Origin: QHXM01 sp032160705
GTDB lineage: Bacteria > Acidobacteriota > Blastocatellia > Pyrinomonadales > Pyrinomonadaceae
NCBI GenBank assembly: GCA_032160705.1
Contig: JAVHVE010000046.1
Span: forward strand, 1 to 64,000
Reading direction: 5' to 3'
Length of the DNA stretch: 64,000 bases
Below, piece after piece: positions 51,523 to 60,758 of the stretch (within the stretch, counting starts at the first letter, position 1; each line of letters opens with the position of its first letter). The position numbers and the translations under genes are program-made. A model generated the notes under the pieces. The model was not told the origin of the DNA. It made no database searches and worked only from the letters and a program-made list of their open reading frames with translations.

Positions 51523-54465
51523 ATGCCGCAGGCTAAGAGAAAAATTCTGGCTCATGTATTCATGGACGCGCTGCGAACGCCGCGCGGTGTCGCTGTACTC
51601 TGCGCGCTGCTTCTGCTGCTGCCGGGCGCTTTCTCCGCACAGGCGCAGGCAATCAAGCTGGAACGCGGCTGGCAGTTTCTTGCCGACACAGCGGGCATGC
51701 TGAAAGCAAGCGAGACCGGCACAGCCAAAGGCTGGCGCGATGTGCGGGTCGGTCTTTCGTGGAACGCGCAATTTGCGGATTTGCGCGACTACATGGGAGT
51801 GGCCTGGTATCGCACGCTATTGGAAGCGCCGGAGTTAAAGGATGGGCGGCGCGCACTGCTCAAATTCGGCGCGGTTGATTACTTCAGCGAAATCTTCGTC
51901 AACGGCCAGAAGGTCGGAGAGCACGAAGGCGGCTACACGCCTTTCAGCTTCGACGTGACAGGAGCATTGAAGCCGGGCGCGAACGAGTTGCTGGTGCGCG
52001 TCGTTGACCCGCCGATGGACGAGAAGGAAAACCGCGCGCGTTTTCCCGAGATGATGTACAACGAGATTCCGCACGGCAAGCAGAACTGGTACGTGCAGAC
52101 CGGCGGCATCTGGCAACCAGTGACGCTGGAAATCAAACCGCGTGTTTACATAAGTGGTGTCAAAGTTTATCCGCGAGTTGACGGTACTGTTGGCGTTTAT
52201 GTCGAGCCGCCTTCCAGCATTGTTCCGCGTACGACCACGATAGAGCCTGGTAGAAAGCAAAACTCATTTCAAGCTGGCAAGTCCGGCGATTCAGTTGACG
52301 GTGAACACACACTAAGGATTCAGCGCGAAATCGAAGTGCGAGTGATTAATCCACAGGGCGTATCAATTGTGCTTCCAAAGTCGAAGCCGGAAACAGGTTT
52401 TCCGTACTACGAAGGTAAAATCTCGAATCTCCAACTATGGAGTTTAGATAAACCATCGCTTTATACAGTGGAGGTTAAGGCAGGTGAAGATGTTTTCACC
52501 GACCGCTTCGGCTTTCGCTCGTTCGAGGCACGCGAGGGGGAGTTTTATCTGAACGGCGAGCCGTTCTACATGGTCGCGGCGCTCGACCAAGACTTCTACC
52601 CGGAGACGATCTACACCGCGCCTTCGGAAGAGTACGTGCGCAAGATGATGCAGAAGGCGAAGCGTCTGGGTCTCAACATGCTGCGCTGCCACATCAAGGT
52701 CTGCGAACCCGTCTACTTGAAAGTCGCGGATGAAGTCGGGATGCTCATCTGGTACGAGATTCCTTCGTGGAACGACTTCAACCATTTCTCGCAACAGGCG
52801 GCAGAGCGCGGCGAGAGCATCTTTCGCGAGATGACGGAGCGCGACTGGAATCACCCGTCAATCGTCATCCAGTCGATCATCAACGAATCGTGGGGCGCTG
52901 ATCTGAAACAGCCCGAACAAAGACGCTGGCTGCGTGAAGCCTTTGGCCGCGCGAAGTTTCTAGTTGAGTTGCGCGGCACCCTCGTCGTGGACAACAGTGC
53001 CTGTTGCGACAATTTCCACGTCAAGACCGACATCAACGACTTCCATCAATACTTCTCGCAGCCCGACAATTATGAGCGCTGGGACAAGTGGGTCGCAGAT
53101 TTTGCTACGCGCCCGAAATGGACGTTCAGCCCGCATAATGATTCGGAAGCGACGGGGCGCGAGCCACTCGTCGTCTCTGAGTTCGGCAACTGGGGCTTGC
53201 CAAAGCTGCCCAAAGATTTGCCGTGGTGGTTCGCGCGCGACTTCGGCGGGAGAGATGTGACGCGCCCTGCGGGCGTGCATGAGCGTTTCAGAGAGTTTCA
53301 GTTTTCGCCTTTGTTCCGCGACTACGACGAGTTGGCAGAGGCGACCCAGTGGCATCAGTTCCGCTCGCTCAAGCATGAGATTGAAGAGATTCGCCGCCAC
53401 GCTTCCATTCAGGGCTACGTCATCACAGAGTTTACCGACATCAACTGGGAAGCCAACGGCCTGATGGACATGTGGCGCAACGAGAAAGCTTATGCCGAAG
53501 AGCTGGCGAAGATTCAGCAGCCCGATCTCGTCATGGCTCGCACCCATAAACGAAACTACATGAGCGGCGAGCAAATTCAGTTTGAGGTGTTGCTGTCACA
53601 CTACAGCAACATTAATCTGACCGGCGCGGAACTCATCTGGCGCACCGAGACGGGCGAGGCGCAGAGCCGCCAGAAGATCAGAGGCTTCGTTGTGCCAGGG
53701 AGCGTCACGGTGCTTGCGCGTCACTCAACGCCTGCGCCCAAGACTGAGCGCCCTCGTCGCGAGCGCATTCTGCTTGAAGTGCGCGACGCTCAAGGCAAAC
53801 TCGTCGCCGAAAACAGCGCGGAAATCTTCATCTACCCCGCAGCGCGAGAAACGAAGGACGCCAGCTTACCCGTGCTCGCTTTCCACGATCCGAAGAACAC
53901 TAACCCGGAGTTGAGTCGGGCGCTCTCCGCAGCCGGTTACAAGGTCGGCACAAACGGGACGCCGCTCCCGCGCACCTTGATGCTCGCAATGATGCTCGAC
54001 GATTTTGTTAAAGCTCATCTGCGTGGCGGCGGGCGCGTCATCATCCTCGCCAACTCTAAAGAAGCTTTCCCGGCGGACGCGGCCTTCCATGTCGTGCCAC
54101 GCGAAGGAGACCTCGACGGCAACTGGGTGACGAACTTCAATTGGGTGAGGACGAATAGGGAGCCGTTCAGCGCCGTCGCGCTTAATCGGATACTGGGCTT
54201 TGAGGGCGTCAGCAGCGTGCCGCGCTTCGTCATTCAGGGCATACCCGATGCGGCGTATGGAGATGTTCTGTCGGGCATCTTCTACGGGTGGATTAACAAC
54301 AACGCGGCGCTCGCCGTGCAGATGAAGGCGGGAGAAGGAAAACTTCTGGCGACCACCTTCCGCTTCGACGATTACGGACGCGACCCCTACGCGACTCATT
54401 TGCTCGACGCGATGATTCGCTACGTCGCAGGCAACAACTTCGCCCCCGCGCTTGATTGGAAGTGA
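51523..54465 (+). CDS. glycoside hydrolase family 2 (beta-galactosidase-like)
   Basis: A 980-residue exported enzyme. After the signal peptide (VLCALLLLLPGAFSAQAQA) there is a sugar-binding jelly roll (LKFGAVDYFSEIFVNGQKVG, TPFSFDVTGALKPGANELLV), an immunoglobulin-like domain and a TIM barrel. The acid/base is Glu455 in SIINESWG and the nucleophile Glu553 in VVSEFGNWG. A long C-terminal part with a glutamine-amidotransferase-like segment (DGRGG-type loop GGGRVIILAN) follows. GH2 covers beta-galactosidases, glucuronidases and mannosidases; the galT and galK genes next to it favour beta-galactosidase. The start may be 51523 or the ATG at 51562; neither has a strong ribosome site. Confidence 0.87.
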   Translation: MPQAKRKILAHVFMDALRTPRGVAVLCALLLLLPGAFSAQAQAIKLERGWQFLADTAGMLKASETGTAKGWRDVRVGLSWNAQFADLRDYMGVAWYRTLLEAPELKDGRRALLKFGAVDYFSEIFVNGQKVGEHEGGYTPFSFDVTGALKPGANELLVRVVDPPMDEKENRARFPEMMYNEIPHGKQNWYVQTGGIWQPVTLEIKPRVYISGVKVYPRVDGTVGVYVEPPSSIVPRTTTIEPGRKQNSFQAGKSGDSVDGEHTLRIQREIEVRVINPQGVSIVLPKSKPETGFPYYEGKISNLQLWSLDKPSLYTVEVKAGEDVFTDRFGFRSFEAREGEFYLNGEPFYMVAALDQDFYPETIYTAPSEEYVRKMMQKAKRLGLNMLRCHIKVCEPVYLKVADEVGMLIWYEIPSWNDFNHFSQQAAERGESIFREMTERDWNHPSIVIQSIINESWGADLKQPEQRRWLREAFGRAKFLVELRGTLVVDNSACCDNFHVKTDINDFHQYFSQPDNYERWDKWVADFATRPKWTFSPHNDSEATGREPLVVSEFGNWGLPKLPKDLPWWFARDFGGRDVTRPAGVHERFREFQFSPLFRDYDELAEATQWHQFRSLKHEIEEIRRHASIQGYVITEFTDINWEANGLMDMWRNEKAYAEELAKIQQPDLVMARTHKRNYMSGEQIQFEVLLSHYSNINLTGAELIWRTETGEAQSRQKIRGFVVPGSVTVLARHSTPAPKTERPRRERILLEVRDAQGKLVAENSAEIFIYPAARETKDASLPVLAFHDPKNTNPELSRALSAAGYKVGTNGTPLPRTLMLAMMLDDFVKAHLRGGGRVIILANSKEAFPADAAFHVVPREGDLDGNWVTNFNWVRTNREPFSAVALNRILGFEGVSSVPRFVIQGIPDAAYGDVLSGIFYGWINNNAALAVQMKAGEGKLLATTFRFDDYGRDPYATHLLDAMIRYVAGNNFAPALDWK

Positions 54466-54472
54466 GAAGTAA

Positions 54473-54520
54473 GACAGGCATTCATGTCTGTCCCATAACA
54501 GACTGTGAATGTCTATCACA
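54473..54520. repeat. short palindromic repeat after the GH2 gene
   Basis: GACAGGCATTCATGTCTGTC (54473-54492) is a near-perfect palindrome, and a partial copy follows (ACAGACTGTGAATGTCT, 54499-54515). It fills most of the gap between the GH2 gene and the small gene at 54556 and looks like an extragenic palindrome. Confidence 0.6.
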
Positions 54521-54555
54521 CGATTTGAAGAAGCGTTGAATCTCAAAGGATGGTC

Positions 54556-54720
54556 ATGGAGAAGAGACAGATCAGGATGGATGACGGGCGCTACCTGATT
54601 TTCTACACGTTTACGGATAAGACCTCGCCTCTCCGTGTTGATGTGGAAGAGAATCGTAGTGATTCTGCCGAAAGGCAGCCTGAAGCGAAGCCAGAGGCGG
54701 AGGAGGAGCGTCGTGTCTGA
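54556..54720 (+). CDS. 54-residue acidic-tailed protein upstream of galT
   Basis: A short gene supported by AAAGGATGG before the ATG and by an eight-base overlap with the galT start. The protein begins MEKRQIRMDDGRYLIFYTFT, a compact beta-strand pair, and ends in a Glu/Ala/Arg-rich tail (ERQPEAKPEAEEERRV). It has no signal peptide or cysteine. The overlap suggests translational coupling to galT, and a structural or regulatory part in the Leloir operon is possible. I cannot name a family. Confidence 0.65.
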   Translation: MEKRQIRMDDGRYLIFYTFTDKTSPLRVDVEENRSDSAERQPEAKPEAEEERRV

Positions 54721-55711
54721 GCTGCGCTGGAATCCGCTGCTGGGAGAATGGGTGGCGACGGCCACGCACAGGCAGGAGCGCACGTTCCTGCCGCCCGCAG
54801 ATTTCTGCCCGCTCTGCCCGACAAAGCCTGGCGGTTTCCCCACGGAAGTTCCAGAATCTGATTACGACATCGTCGTCTTTGAGAACCGCTTTCCGAGTTT
54901 ACGAAGTGCGCCGCCCGCGCCTGCTGTCGAAGGCAGCGAACTCTACCCGGTACGCCCCGGCCAGGGAGTTTGTGAGGTCGTGCTCTACAGTCCCAATCAC
55001 TCTTCGACACTCGCCTCAGAACCCGTCGAGCAAATCTATAAACTCGTCCAGGTCTGGACAGATCGCTTCCGCGCGCTCGACGCTCTCTCCTTCGTTGATT
55101 ACGTCTTCATCTTCGAGAACAAGGGCGAGGCCATCGGCGTCACGCTCCATCATCCGCACGGGCAGATTTACGCCTACCCGTTCATCCCGCCGCGCGTGTT
55201 GACGGAGTTGGAGCAATCAATCAAGCATCATCAACAGACCGGGCGCTGTCTGATCTGCGACATCGTCAACGATGAGCGGCGAGACGGGCGGCGCATCGTC
55301 GCGGAGAACGCATCTTTCGTCGCCTACGTCCCGTTCTTCGCACGCTATCCTTACGAAGTGCACATCGCGCCGTCGCGCCACCTGCAAGCGCTCTCCGACA
55401 TGGAAGACAAAGAGCAGCGCGAGCTGGCCGCGATGCTCAAGATGATTCTCACGGCTTACGACCGTCTCTTCAATCTGTCGTTCCCCTACATGATGGTTTT
55501 GCACGGGCGTCCATCGGACGGCGGCGATTATGACTACTACCATTTTCATATAGAGTTCTACCCGCCGCTGAGGACGGCGACGAAGCTCAAATATCTCGCC
55601 GGAAGTGAAACCGGCGCGGGCATGTTCATCAACGATACGCTGGCCGAAGAGAAAGCGGCAGAACTACGCGGACGCGTCCAGCGGGTTGTCTGGGCGAGCG
55701 AGAAAGGGTGA
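54713..55711 (+). CDS. galT: galactose-1-phosphate uridylyltransferase
   Basis: A 332-residue cytosolic enzyme of the Leloir pathway that exchanges galactose-1-phosphate with UDP-glucose. Two HIT-like halves are visible. The N-terminal part has the zinc Cys pair CPLC (32-35) and the active-site HHPHGQ (146-151), whose middle His149 is the uridylylated nucleophile. The C-terminal half has YEVHIAPSRHLQAL and HFHIEFYPP. The start is the GTG at 54713 with GGAGGAGG seven bases upstream, which gives the usual ELRWNPLLGEWV start; the frame is open further upstream because it reads through the small gene in another phase. It overlaps galK by four bases. Confidence 0.96.
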   Translation: MSELRWNPLLGEWVATATHRQERTFLPPADFCPLCPTKPGGFPTEVPESDYDIVVFENRFPSLRSAPPAPAVEGSELYPVRPGQGVCEVVLYSPNHSSTLASEPVEQIYKLVQVWTDRFRALDALSFVDYVFIFENKGEAIGVTLHHPHGQIYAYPFIPPRVLTELEQSIKHHQQTGRCLICDIVNDERRDGRRIVAENASFVAYVPFFARYPYEVHIAPSRHLQALSDMEDKEQRELAAMLKMILTAYDRLFNLSFPYMMVLHGRPSDGGDYDYYHFHIEFYPPLRTATKLKYLAGSETGAGMFINDTLAEEKAAELRGRVQRVVWASEKG

Positions 55712-56883
55712 AGGAATTGATCGAGCGGGAGGCGCTTTGCAAAGCATTTAACGAACGGTACGGGCGAGCACCCCGTCTGTTCAGCGCCCCCGGTCGCGTC
55801 AATCTCATCGGCGAGCACACGGATTATAACGAGGGTTTCGTCCTGCCGATGGCGATTGATTGCGAAACGATGGTCGCCGCCGCAGCGCGTGATGATCGCT
55901 GCGTGCGCGCCTTCTCTTTGAATGTCAACGAAGCTGTTGAATTCGATCTCGACCATCCTGGGACACCTCGTCGCGGGCTGTGGCTCGATTACCTGGAAGG
56001 TGTGGCGTGGGCTTTGGAACAGGACGGGGTGCGCTTGCGCGGGGCTGACCTGATAATCTCTTCGGACGTGCCCACAGGCGCTGGACTCTCGTCTTCCGCT
56101 GCGCTCGAAGTCTCGGTTGGGCTGGCTCTCGCGTGCGTGTCGGGGCAGGAAGTGGATAGGGTCAAGCTGGCGCTCGCAGGCCAGCGCGCCGAGCACGAAT
56201 ACGTCGGCACGAAGTGCGGCATCATGGATCAGTTCGTCGCCACACTCGGACGTGCCGGAAACGCCCTGCTGATTGATTGCCGCCACTTGACTGCTTCGCT
56301 CGTGCCGCTCGATACGTCGCACACACGGATAGTCATCTGCGACACGCTGGTCAAGCATGAGCTGTCCTCCTCGGAGTACAACACGCGGCGCGCTGAATGC
56401 GAGCGCGGGGTCGAGATTCTCAGGGAAGTCATGCCGGAGATTCGCGCTTTGCGCGATGTCAGCGTCGCAGATTTTGAACGTTATGAGGAGAGTCTTCCGC
56501 AGCCCATCCGACGGCGCTGTCGCCACGTCGTCACGGAGAACGAGCGCACGCTCCTTGCGGCGGAAGCCCTGCGGCGTGCCGATATGGAAGAGATGGGGCG
56601 CTTGATGAAGCAATCGCACCGCTCTTTGCGAGACGATTACGAAGTCAGTTGCGCTGAGCTGGATTTGCTGGTAGAGATTGCGGGAAACTTCCATGATTGC
56701 CTGGGAGCGCGGATGACGGGCGGTGGGTTCGGTGGTTCAACCGTCAACCTCGTTCGCCGCGACGCGCTCGCAAAATTTCAGGAAGCAATCTCCAGCGAAT
56801 ACTCTCGCGTCACCAACATCAGCCCGAACATCTACGTCTCGGACGCGGGCGATGGAGCAAAGGAAGTGACAAGTGACAGGTGA
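55708..56883 (+). CDS. galK: galactokinase
   Basis: A 391-residue GHMP kinase that phosphorylates galactose. The galactokinase signature GRVNLIGEHTDY (29-40) holds the sugar-binding Glu, PTGAGLSSSAALEVS is the ATP loop, the catalytic Asp is in GTKCGIMDQF, and MTGGGFGGSTVNLV is the third GHMP motif. It starts with GTG, overlapping the galT stop (GTGA), so the pair is translationally coupled. The last residues (EVTSDR) and the stop codon lie inside the left arm of a heptamer hairpin, so the C-terminus has been made by the repeat. Confidence 0.97.
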   Translation: MKELIEREALCKAFNERYGRAPRLFSAPGRVNLIGEHTDYNEGFVLPMAIDCETMVAAAARDDRCVRAFSLNVNEAVEFDLDHPGTPRRGLWLDYLEGVAWALEQDGVRLRGADLIISSDVPTGAGLSSSAALEVSVGLALACVSGQEVDRVKLALAGQRAEHEYVGTKCGIMDQFVATLGRAGNALLIDCRHLTASLVPLDTSHTRIVICDTLVKHELSSSEYNTRRAECERGVEILREVMPEIRALRDVSVADFERYEESLPQPIRRRCRHVVTENERTLLAAEALRRADMEEMGRLMKQSHRSLRDDYEVSCAELDLLVEIAGNFHDCLGARMTGGGFGGSTVNLVRRDALAKFQEAISSEYSRVTNISPNIYVSDAGDGAKEVTSDR

Positions 56884-56940
56884 CAGGTGACAAGAGAAAA
56901 GCACGTTCTTACTTGTCACCTGTCACCTGTCACCTGTCAC
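56866..56940. repeat. heptamer-repeat hairpin between galK and the LacI-family gene
   Basis: The left arm (56866-56894) is four GTGACAG/GTGACAA units and the right arm (56912-56940) is their complement, 28 of 29 positions paired, loop 17 bases. The galK stop lies in the left arm. AAAGGA (56859-56864) sits one base before the left foot and nine bases separate the right foot from the LacI-family ATG. Confidence 0.95.
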
Positions 56941-56949
56941 CCACCAATT

Positions 56950-58050
56950 ATGCGTATCAAAGATGTCGCGCGTGAGGCGGGCGTTTCGACGGCGACCGTT
57001 TCGCACGTGATTAACAACACCCGATATGTTTCCGCTGAAGTTCGGGCGCGTGTGCTCGAAGCCATTGAGCGCTGCGACTACTACCCGAACGCGCAGGCGC
57101 GTAGTCTCGCTTCAGGGCGCAGCCATACGCTGGGAATTCTGATCTCTGATATTGTCAACCCGTTCTTCCCGGAACTCGTGAAAAGCATCGAGACGGCGGC
57201 TTTCGAGCGCGGCTACGATGTGGTGCTGGCGAACACGAGCTACGACGCCGAGCGAACGTCTAACTACGTTCGTCGCCTGATCGAGCGCAAGGTGGCGGGT
57301 GTGGCCCTGATGACTTCAGAACTTGACACAGCGTTGATTGACGAACTGGCACGCCGCGATGTCTGCGTCGTCTTTCTAGACCTCGGCTCTTCGGGAGAGC
57401 GCATGAGCAATTTAGTAGTCAATTACGCGGTGGGGATTAAAGAGGCGATCCAGCACCTGGTGGCGCTCGGCCACCGGCAGATAGCCTACATCAGTGGCCC
57501 TGTCCGCCTGCGCTCGGCGGCCAAACGGCGCGAGGCGTTTAGCGAGTGCGTGGCCGAGCATCTTCCGGGCGCTCGCCCGGCAATTTACGAAGGGGATTTC
57601 AAGATTGAGGGCGGGCGACGCGCGGCTTACGAGATCATCGAGCGAGGACGGATGCCGACGGCTGTGATGGCGGCGAACGATTTGATGGCGCTTGGCGCGA
57701 TGCAGGAGTTTCGTGCGGCGGGGCTCAAGATTCCCTACGACATCTCCATCGTCGGCTTCGACGACATCGCGTTCAGTGCGCTGACAGACCCACCGCTGAC
57801 GACCATCTGCCTGCCGCGCATGGAACTGGGTCGTCGCGCAGTCGAAGCCTTGATGATGACGATTGAACATCCAGACAGGCAGGGCGTGGAAATACATATT
57901 CCGACTTATCTGGTCATGCGCGGCTCAACTGCGCCTGCTCGCGCCACGCGCGCCGATAGCTCGAACAAGCCGGTGCGCGAGCGGAAGAAGAAGAAGACTG
58001 AAGGCAAAAGCAGCGGCAGAAAAAATAAAAAACGCACCACCGCAATTTAA
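56950..58050 (+). CDS. LacI/GalR-family transcription regulator with basic C-terminal tail
   Basis: A 366-residue DNA-binding regulator. The N-terminal helix-turn-helix and hinge helix (MRIKDVAREAGVSTATVSHV to YYPNAQARSLASGRSHTLGI) are followed by a periplasmic-binding-protein-like sugar domain (ILISDIVNPFFPELVKSIET, GHRQIAYISGPVRLRSAAKR, SIVGFDDIAFSALTDPPLTT). After LVMRGSTAP the chain continues with about 38 mostly basic residues (RERKKKKTEGKSSGRKNKKR), not usual in the family. It sits inside the operon it probably controls; the LacI-type operator at 43818 fits. The start at 56950 fits the family, but the only ribosome-site-like motif is at the foot of the hairpin upstream. Confidence 0.94.
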   Translation: MRIKDVAREAGVSTATVSHVINNTRYVSAEVRARVLEAIERCDYYPNAQARSLASGRSHTLGILISDIVNPFFPELVKSIETAAFERGYDVVLANTSYDAERTSNYVRRLIERKVAGVALMTSELDTALIDELARRDVCVVFLDLGSSGERMSNLVVNYAVGIKEAIQHLVALGHRQIAYISGPVRLRSAAKRREAFSECVAEHLPGARPAIYEGDFKIEGGRRAAYEIIERGRMPTAVMAANDLMALGAMQEFRAAGLKIPYDISIVGFDDIAFSALTDPPLTTICLPRMELGRRAVEALMMTIEHPDRQGVEIHIPTYLVMRGSTAPARATRADSSNKPVRERKKKKTEGKSSGRKNKKRTTAI

Positions 58051-58071
58051 GACTAAGAGACTGGAGAGGAC

Positions 58072-59691
58072 ATGAAGCCCACACGATTCATCATGCGCTG
58101 GCGCTCGCTCGCCTTAGGCCTAATCCTGCTCGGCGTTTCCTTGAGCGCAAGCGTCATGGCGCAGCAGCGCGGCACTTACACCAACCCGGTCGCGGCGGGC
58201 GATTTTCCCGACCCGTCGGTGATTCGCGTCGGGCAGGACTACTGGGCCGCAGCCACCTCAAGCGAGTGGGCACCGGAGTTTCCTATCCTGCATTCGACAG
58301 ACCTGATTAACTGGGAAGTCGTCGGCGCAGTCTTTGAGCGCCGCCCGGAGTGGTCTACGGGAAGCTACTGGGCACCGGAAATCTCGCAATATCGCGGGCG
58401 CTTCTTCATCTATTACGCCGCGCGTAAAAAAAGCGGCTCGCTCTGCGTTGCGGTCGCCACTGCCGCGCGACCGCAAGGCCCTTACAGGGATCATGGGCCG
58501 CTCGTTTGCCAGGAGGTCGGCTCGATTGACGGCTTCCCCGTGACGGATGAACGTGGTCGCCGCTACCTGCTCTGGAAGGAAGATGGGAACAGCGTCAGCA
58601 AGCCGACGCCAATCTGGGCGCAACAGCTCTCGGCGGACGGAACGCGGCTCGTCGGCGAGCGGCGCGAAATCCTGCGCAACGACCAGCCCTGGGAAAAGCA
58701 CGCTTCGTTGCCTTACGGTGATCTGATCGAAGGGCCTGCCATCGTTCGTCACAATGGGTGGTTCTACATGTTCTACTCTGGAAACTTCTGCTGCGCGCGC
58801 GAGTGCAATTACATGATGGGCGTGGCGCGCTCGCGCAAACTTCTGGGGCCTTGGGAGAAGAATCCTGCGAATCCGATTCTCGCGGGCAACGACAACTGGA
58901 AATGTCCGGGACACGGAACAGTCGTGACAGATGCGCGCGGGCGCGACTGGTTGATGTACCATGCCATGCATCCAAAAGATTTTGTTTACGTCGGTCGCCA
59001 GGCTTTGCTCGACGAGGTGAAGTGGGGCGCGAACGGCTGGCCGACGATTAACGAAGGCAAGGGGCCAAGCTCCCACGCCGCCGCGCCGATGAACAATCGC
59101 GAGCTGAACGCCGAGTATAAATTCTTCGACGACTTCGTCGCTCCACGCATACGCCCGGGCTGGCAGTGGCCGCAGGCGAACGAGCCAGTCATCTCTATCG
59201 AGACGGCGCGGCAAGGCTGGCTCGTGCTCGCTCCCACAGAGGCGCAGGCCGCGAGCGTTACCGGCGCGGTGGTCGCACGCTCGACCACTGTCGGCGATTA
59301 CACAGCGACGACCGTTGTGGAGACAAGCAGGCTGACAGGGGGCGCGATGGCCGGACTTTCCGCCTACGGGGAGACGGAGAACGCGCTCGGATTAAGCGTC
59401 GGCGACGGCAAGCTTGTCCTCTGGCGGCGCGAGAAGAACGAGCAGCGCACACTGGAAACGATTGACGCGCCGCCGGGCACATCGCTTCATTTGCGAATGC
59501 GTGCGCGCGATGGCCAGCGCTATCGCTTCTCCGTCAGCCGCGACGGGCGCGATTGGAAGAACGTCGGTGATGAAGTAGATGGAAGCTACCTGCCACCCTG
59601 GGATAGAGGCGTGCGCGTGGCGCTCACGGCGGGCGGGGCACGCGGCATGAGCGCACGATTCGGGTTTCTGCGAATCGAGCCGTCGCGTTAA
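58072..59691 (+). CDS. glycoside hydrolase family 43 with C-terminal beta-sandwich
   Basis: A 539-residue exported enzyme. A signal peptide (about 1-28) is followed by the five-bladed propeller: YTNPVAAGDFPDPSVIRVGQ, with the base Asp in FPDP, YWAPEISQYRGRFFIYYAAR, the modulating Asp in GSIDGFPVTDERG, and the acid Glu in LIEGPAIVRHNGWFYMFYSG. From about residue 340 a concanavalin-like domain follows (FFDDFVAPRIRPGWQWPQAN to GMSARFGFLRIE), as in GH43 beta-xylosidases and alpha-L-arabinofuranosidases. GGAGAGG precedes the ATG. A close paralogue starts at 63509. Confidence 0.92.
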   Translation: MKPTRFIMRWRSLALGLILLGVSLSASVMAQQRGTYTNPVAAGDFPDPSVIRVGQDYWAAATSSEWAPEFPILHSTDLINWEVVGAVFERRPEWSTGSYWAPEISQYRGRFFIYYAARKKSGSLCVAVATAARPQGPYRDHGPLVCQEVGSIDGFPVTDERGRRYLLWKEDGNSVSKPTPIWAQQLSADGTRLVGERREILRNDQPWEKHASLPYGDLIEGPAIVRHNGWFYMFYSGNFCCARECNYMMGVARSRKLLGPWEKNPANPILAGNDNWKCPGHGTVVTDARGRDWLMYHAMHPKDFVYVGRQALLDEVKWGANGWPTINEGKGPSSHAAAPMNNRELNAEYKFFDDFVAPRIRPGWQWPQANEPVISIETARQGWLVLAPTEAQAASVTGAVVARSTTVGDYTATTVVETSRLTGGAMAGLSAYGETENALGLSVGDGKLVLWRREKNEQRTLETIDAPPGTSLHLRMRARDGQRYRFSVSRDGRDWKNVGDEVDGSYLPPWDRGVRVALTAGGARGMSARFGFLRIEPSR

Positions 59692-59745
59692 ATAATTTTC
59701 TAGCGTAAGCGACTTTTGAGACAAAAACTAACTGGAGAGAAAATC

Positions 59746-60750
59746 ATGAAATCGCGCATCAACAGACGACCCGTAATGGTCTTCGCTTTGGTAGTCCTCG
59801 CCGTTGCGGCACTCGCGCTCGCAGGTTGCAGGAAGGAAGGTGGCAGCAGCAGCGGCGCTGGAGGCAAGAAAGAAGGGAAGCTGCGCATCGGCTTTTCGCA
59901 GATGGAGAATAACGGCCCGTGGCGCATCGCCGAAACAAAGAGTATGCGCGACGAGGCAGCAAAGCGCGCCGACCGCTTTGAGTTGGTCGTGACGGACGCG
60001 CGCGGAGACATCGCCAACCAGATCGCCAACGTCGAGGATTTAATCGCGCAGCGCGTTGACGCCATTTTCCTCGCGCCGCAGCAGGAGAAAGGTTTCGAGG
60101 GGGTCTTGCAGGCTGCCCGCGACGCCAAAATCCCTGTCTTCCTCCTCGACCGTGAAGTCGAAGGCGCTCCCGGTCAGGATTTCATCACGTTCATCGGCTC
60201 GAACTTCGTGGAAGAAGGCAAGCGCGCAGGTGAGTGGCTGGCGAAGCAGACGAACGGCAAGGCAGGCATTATCGAACTGCTCGGCACGGCTGGCGCGTCG
60301 GTTGCGCGCGACCGTCACGACGGATTTGCAGAGGCGATTAAGGCGCACCCGGACATGAAAATCATCGCCTCGCAGACCGCCAACTTCACGCGCGCCGAAG
60401 GGCAGAAGGTGATGGAGAATCTGATTCAGGCGCACGGCAAAACTATTACAGCCGTCTACACGCACAACGACGAAATGGCTCTGGGTGCGATTCAGGCGTT
60501 GAAGGCCGCCGGGATGCAGCCCGGAAAAGACGTGCTGATCGTTTCGGTTGACGGTCAAAAATCTGCGCTCGAAGCCATCATGCGCGGCGAGATGAACGTC
60601 ACCGTCGAATGCAACCCGCGCTTTGGCCCCGTCGCCTTCGACACGCTCGAAAAATTTCTCAAGGGCGAAAAGATCGAGCCGAAGATCATCGTCCCGGACA
60701 AATTCTTCGACCCGTCGAACGCGGCGCAATACGTGAACGAAGCATACTGA
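59746..60750 (+). CDS. sugar ABC transporter binding lipoprotein (YtfQ-like)
   Basis: A 334-residue lipoprotein with the lipobox LALAGC (Cys28), a Gly/Ser linker and a type I periplasmic binding fold. The start of the domain (LRIGFSQMENNGPWRIAETK) and later VDAIFLAPQQEKGFEGVLQA, IPVFLLDREVEG and AVYTHNDEMALGAIQALKAA are very close in pattern to YtfQ, the galactofuranose-binding protein of E. coli. Likely ligands are therefore galactose, galactofuranose or arabinose. GGAGAG lies before the ATG. The ATPase and permease genes follow, each behind a heptamer hairpin, which may set unequal expression of the three parts. Confidence 0.93.
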   Translation: MKSRINRRPVMVFALVVLAVAALALAGCRKEGGSSSGAGGKKEGKLRIGFSQMENNGPWRIAETKSMRDEAAKRADRFELVVTDARGDIANQIANVEDLIAQRVDAIFLAPQQEKGFEGVLQAARDAKIPVFLLDREVEGAPGQDFITFIGSNFVEEGKRAGEWLAKQTNGKAGIIELLGTAGASVARDRHDGFAEAIKAHPDMKIIASQTANFTRAEGQKVMENLIQAHGKTITAVYTHNDEMALGAIQALKAAGMQPGKDVLIVSVDGQKSALEAIMRGEMNVTVECNPRFGPVAFDTLEKFLKGEKIEPKIIVPDKFFDPSNAAQYVNEAY

Positions 60751-60758
60751 CGAAAGGA

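Noticed and set aside
53866..54843. 325-codon frame antisense to GH2 and galT
   Set aside because: It crosses a palindromic intergenic region and two real genes, and has no domain.
55558..56694. 378-codon frame antisense to galK
   Set aside because: galK signatures on the plus strand are complete, so this is a mirror frame in GC-rich DNA.
58258..59214. 318-codon frame antisense to GH43
   Set aside because: Shadow of the GH43 frame, without recognisable motifs.
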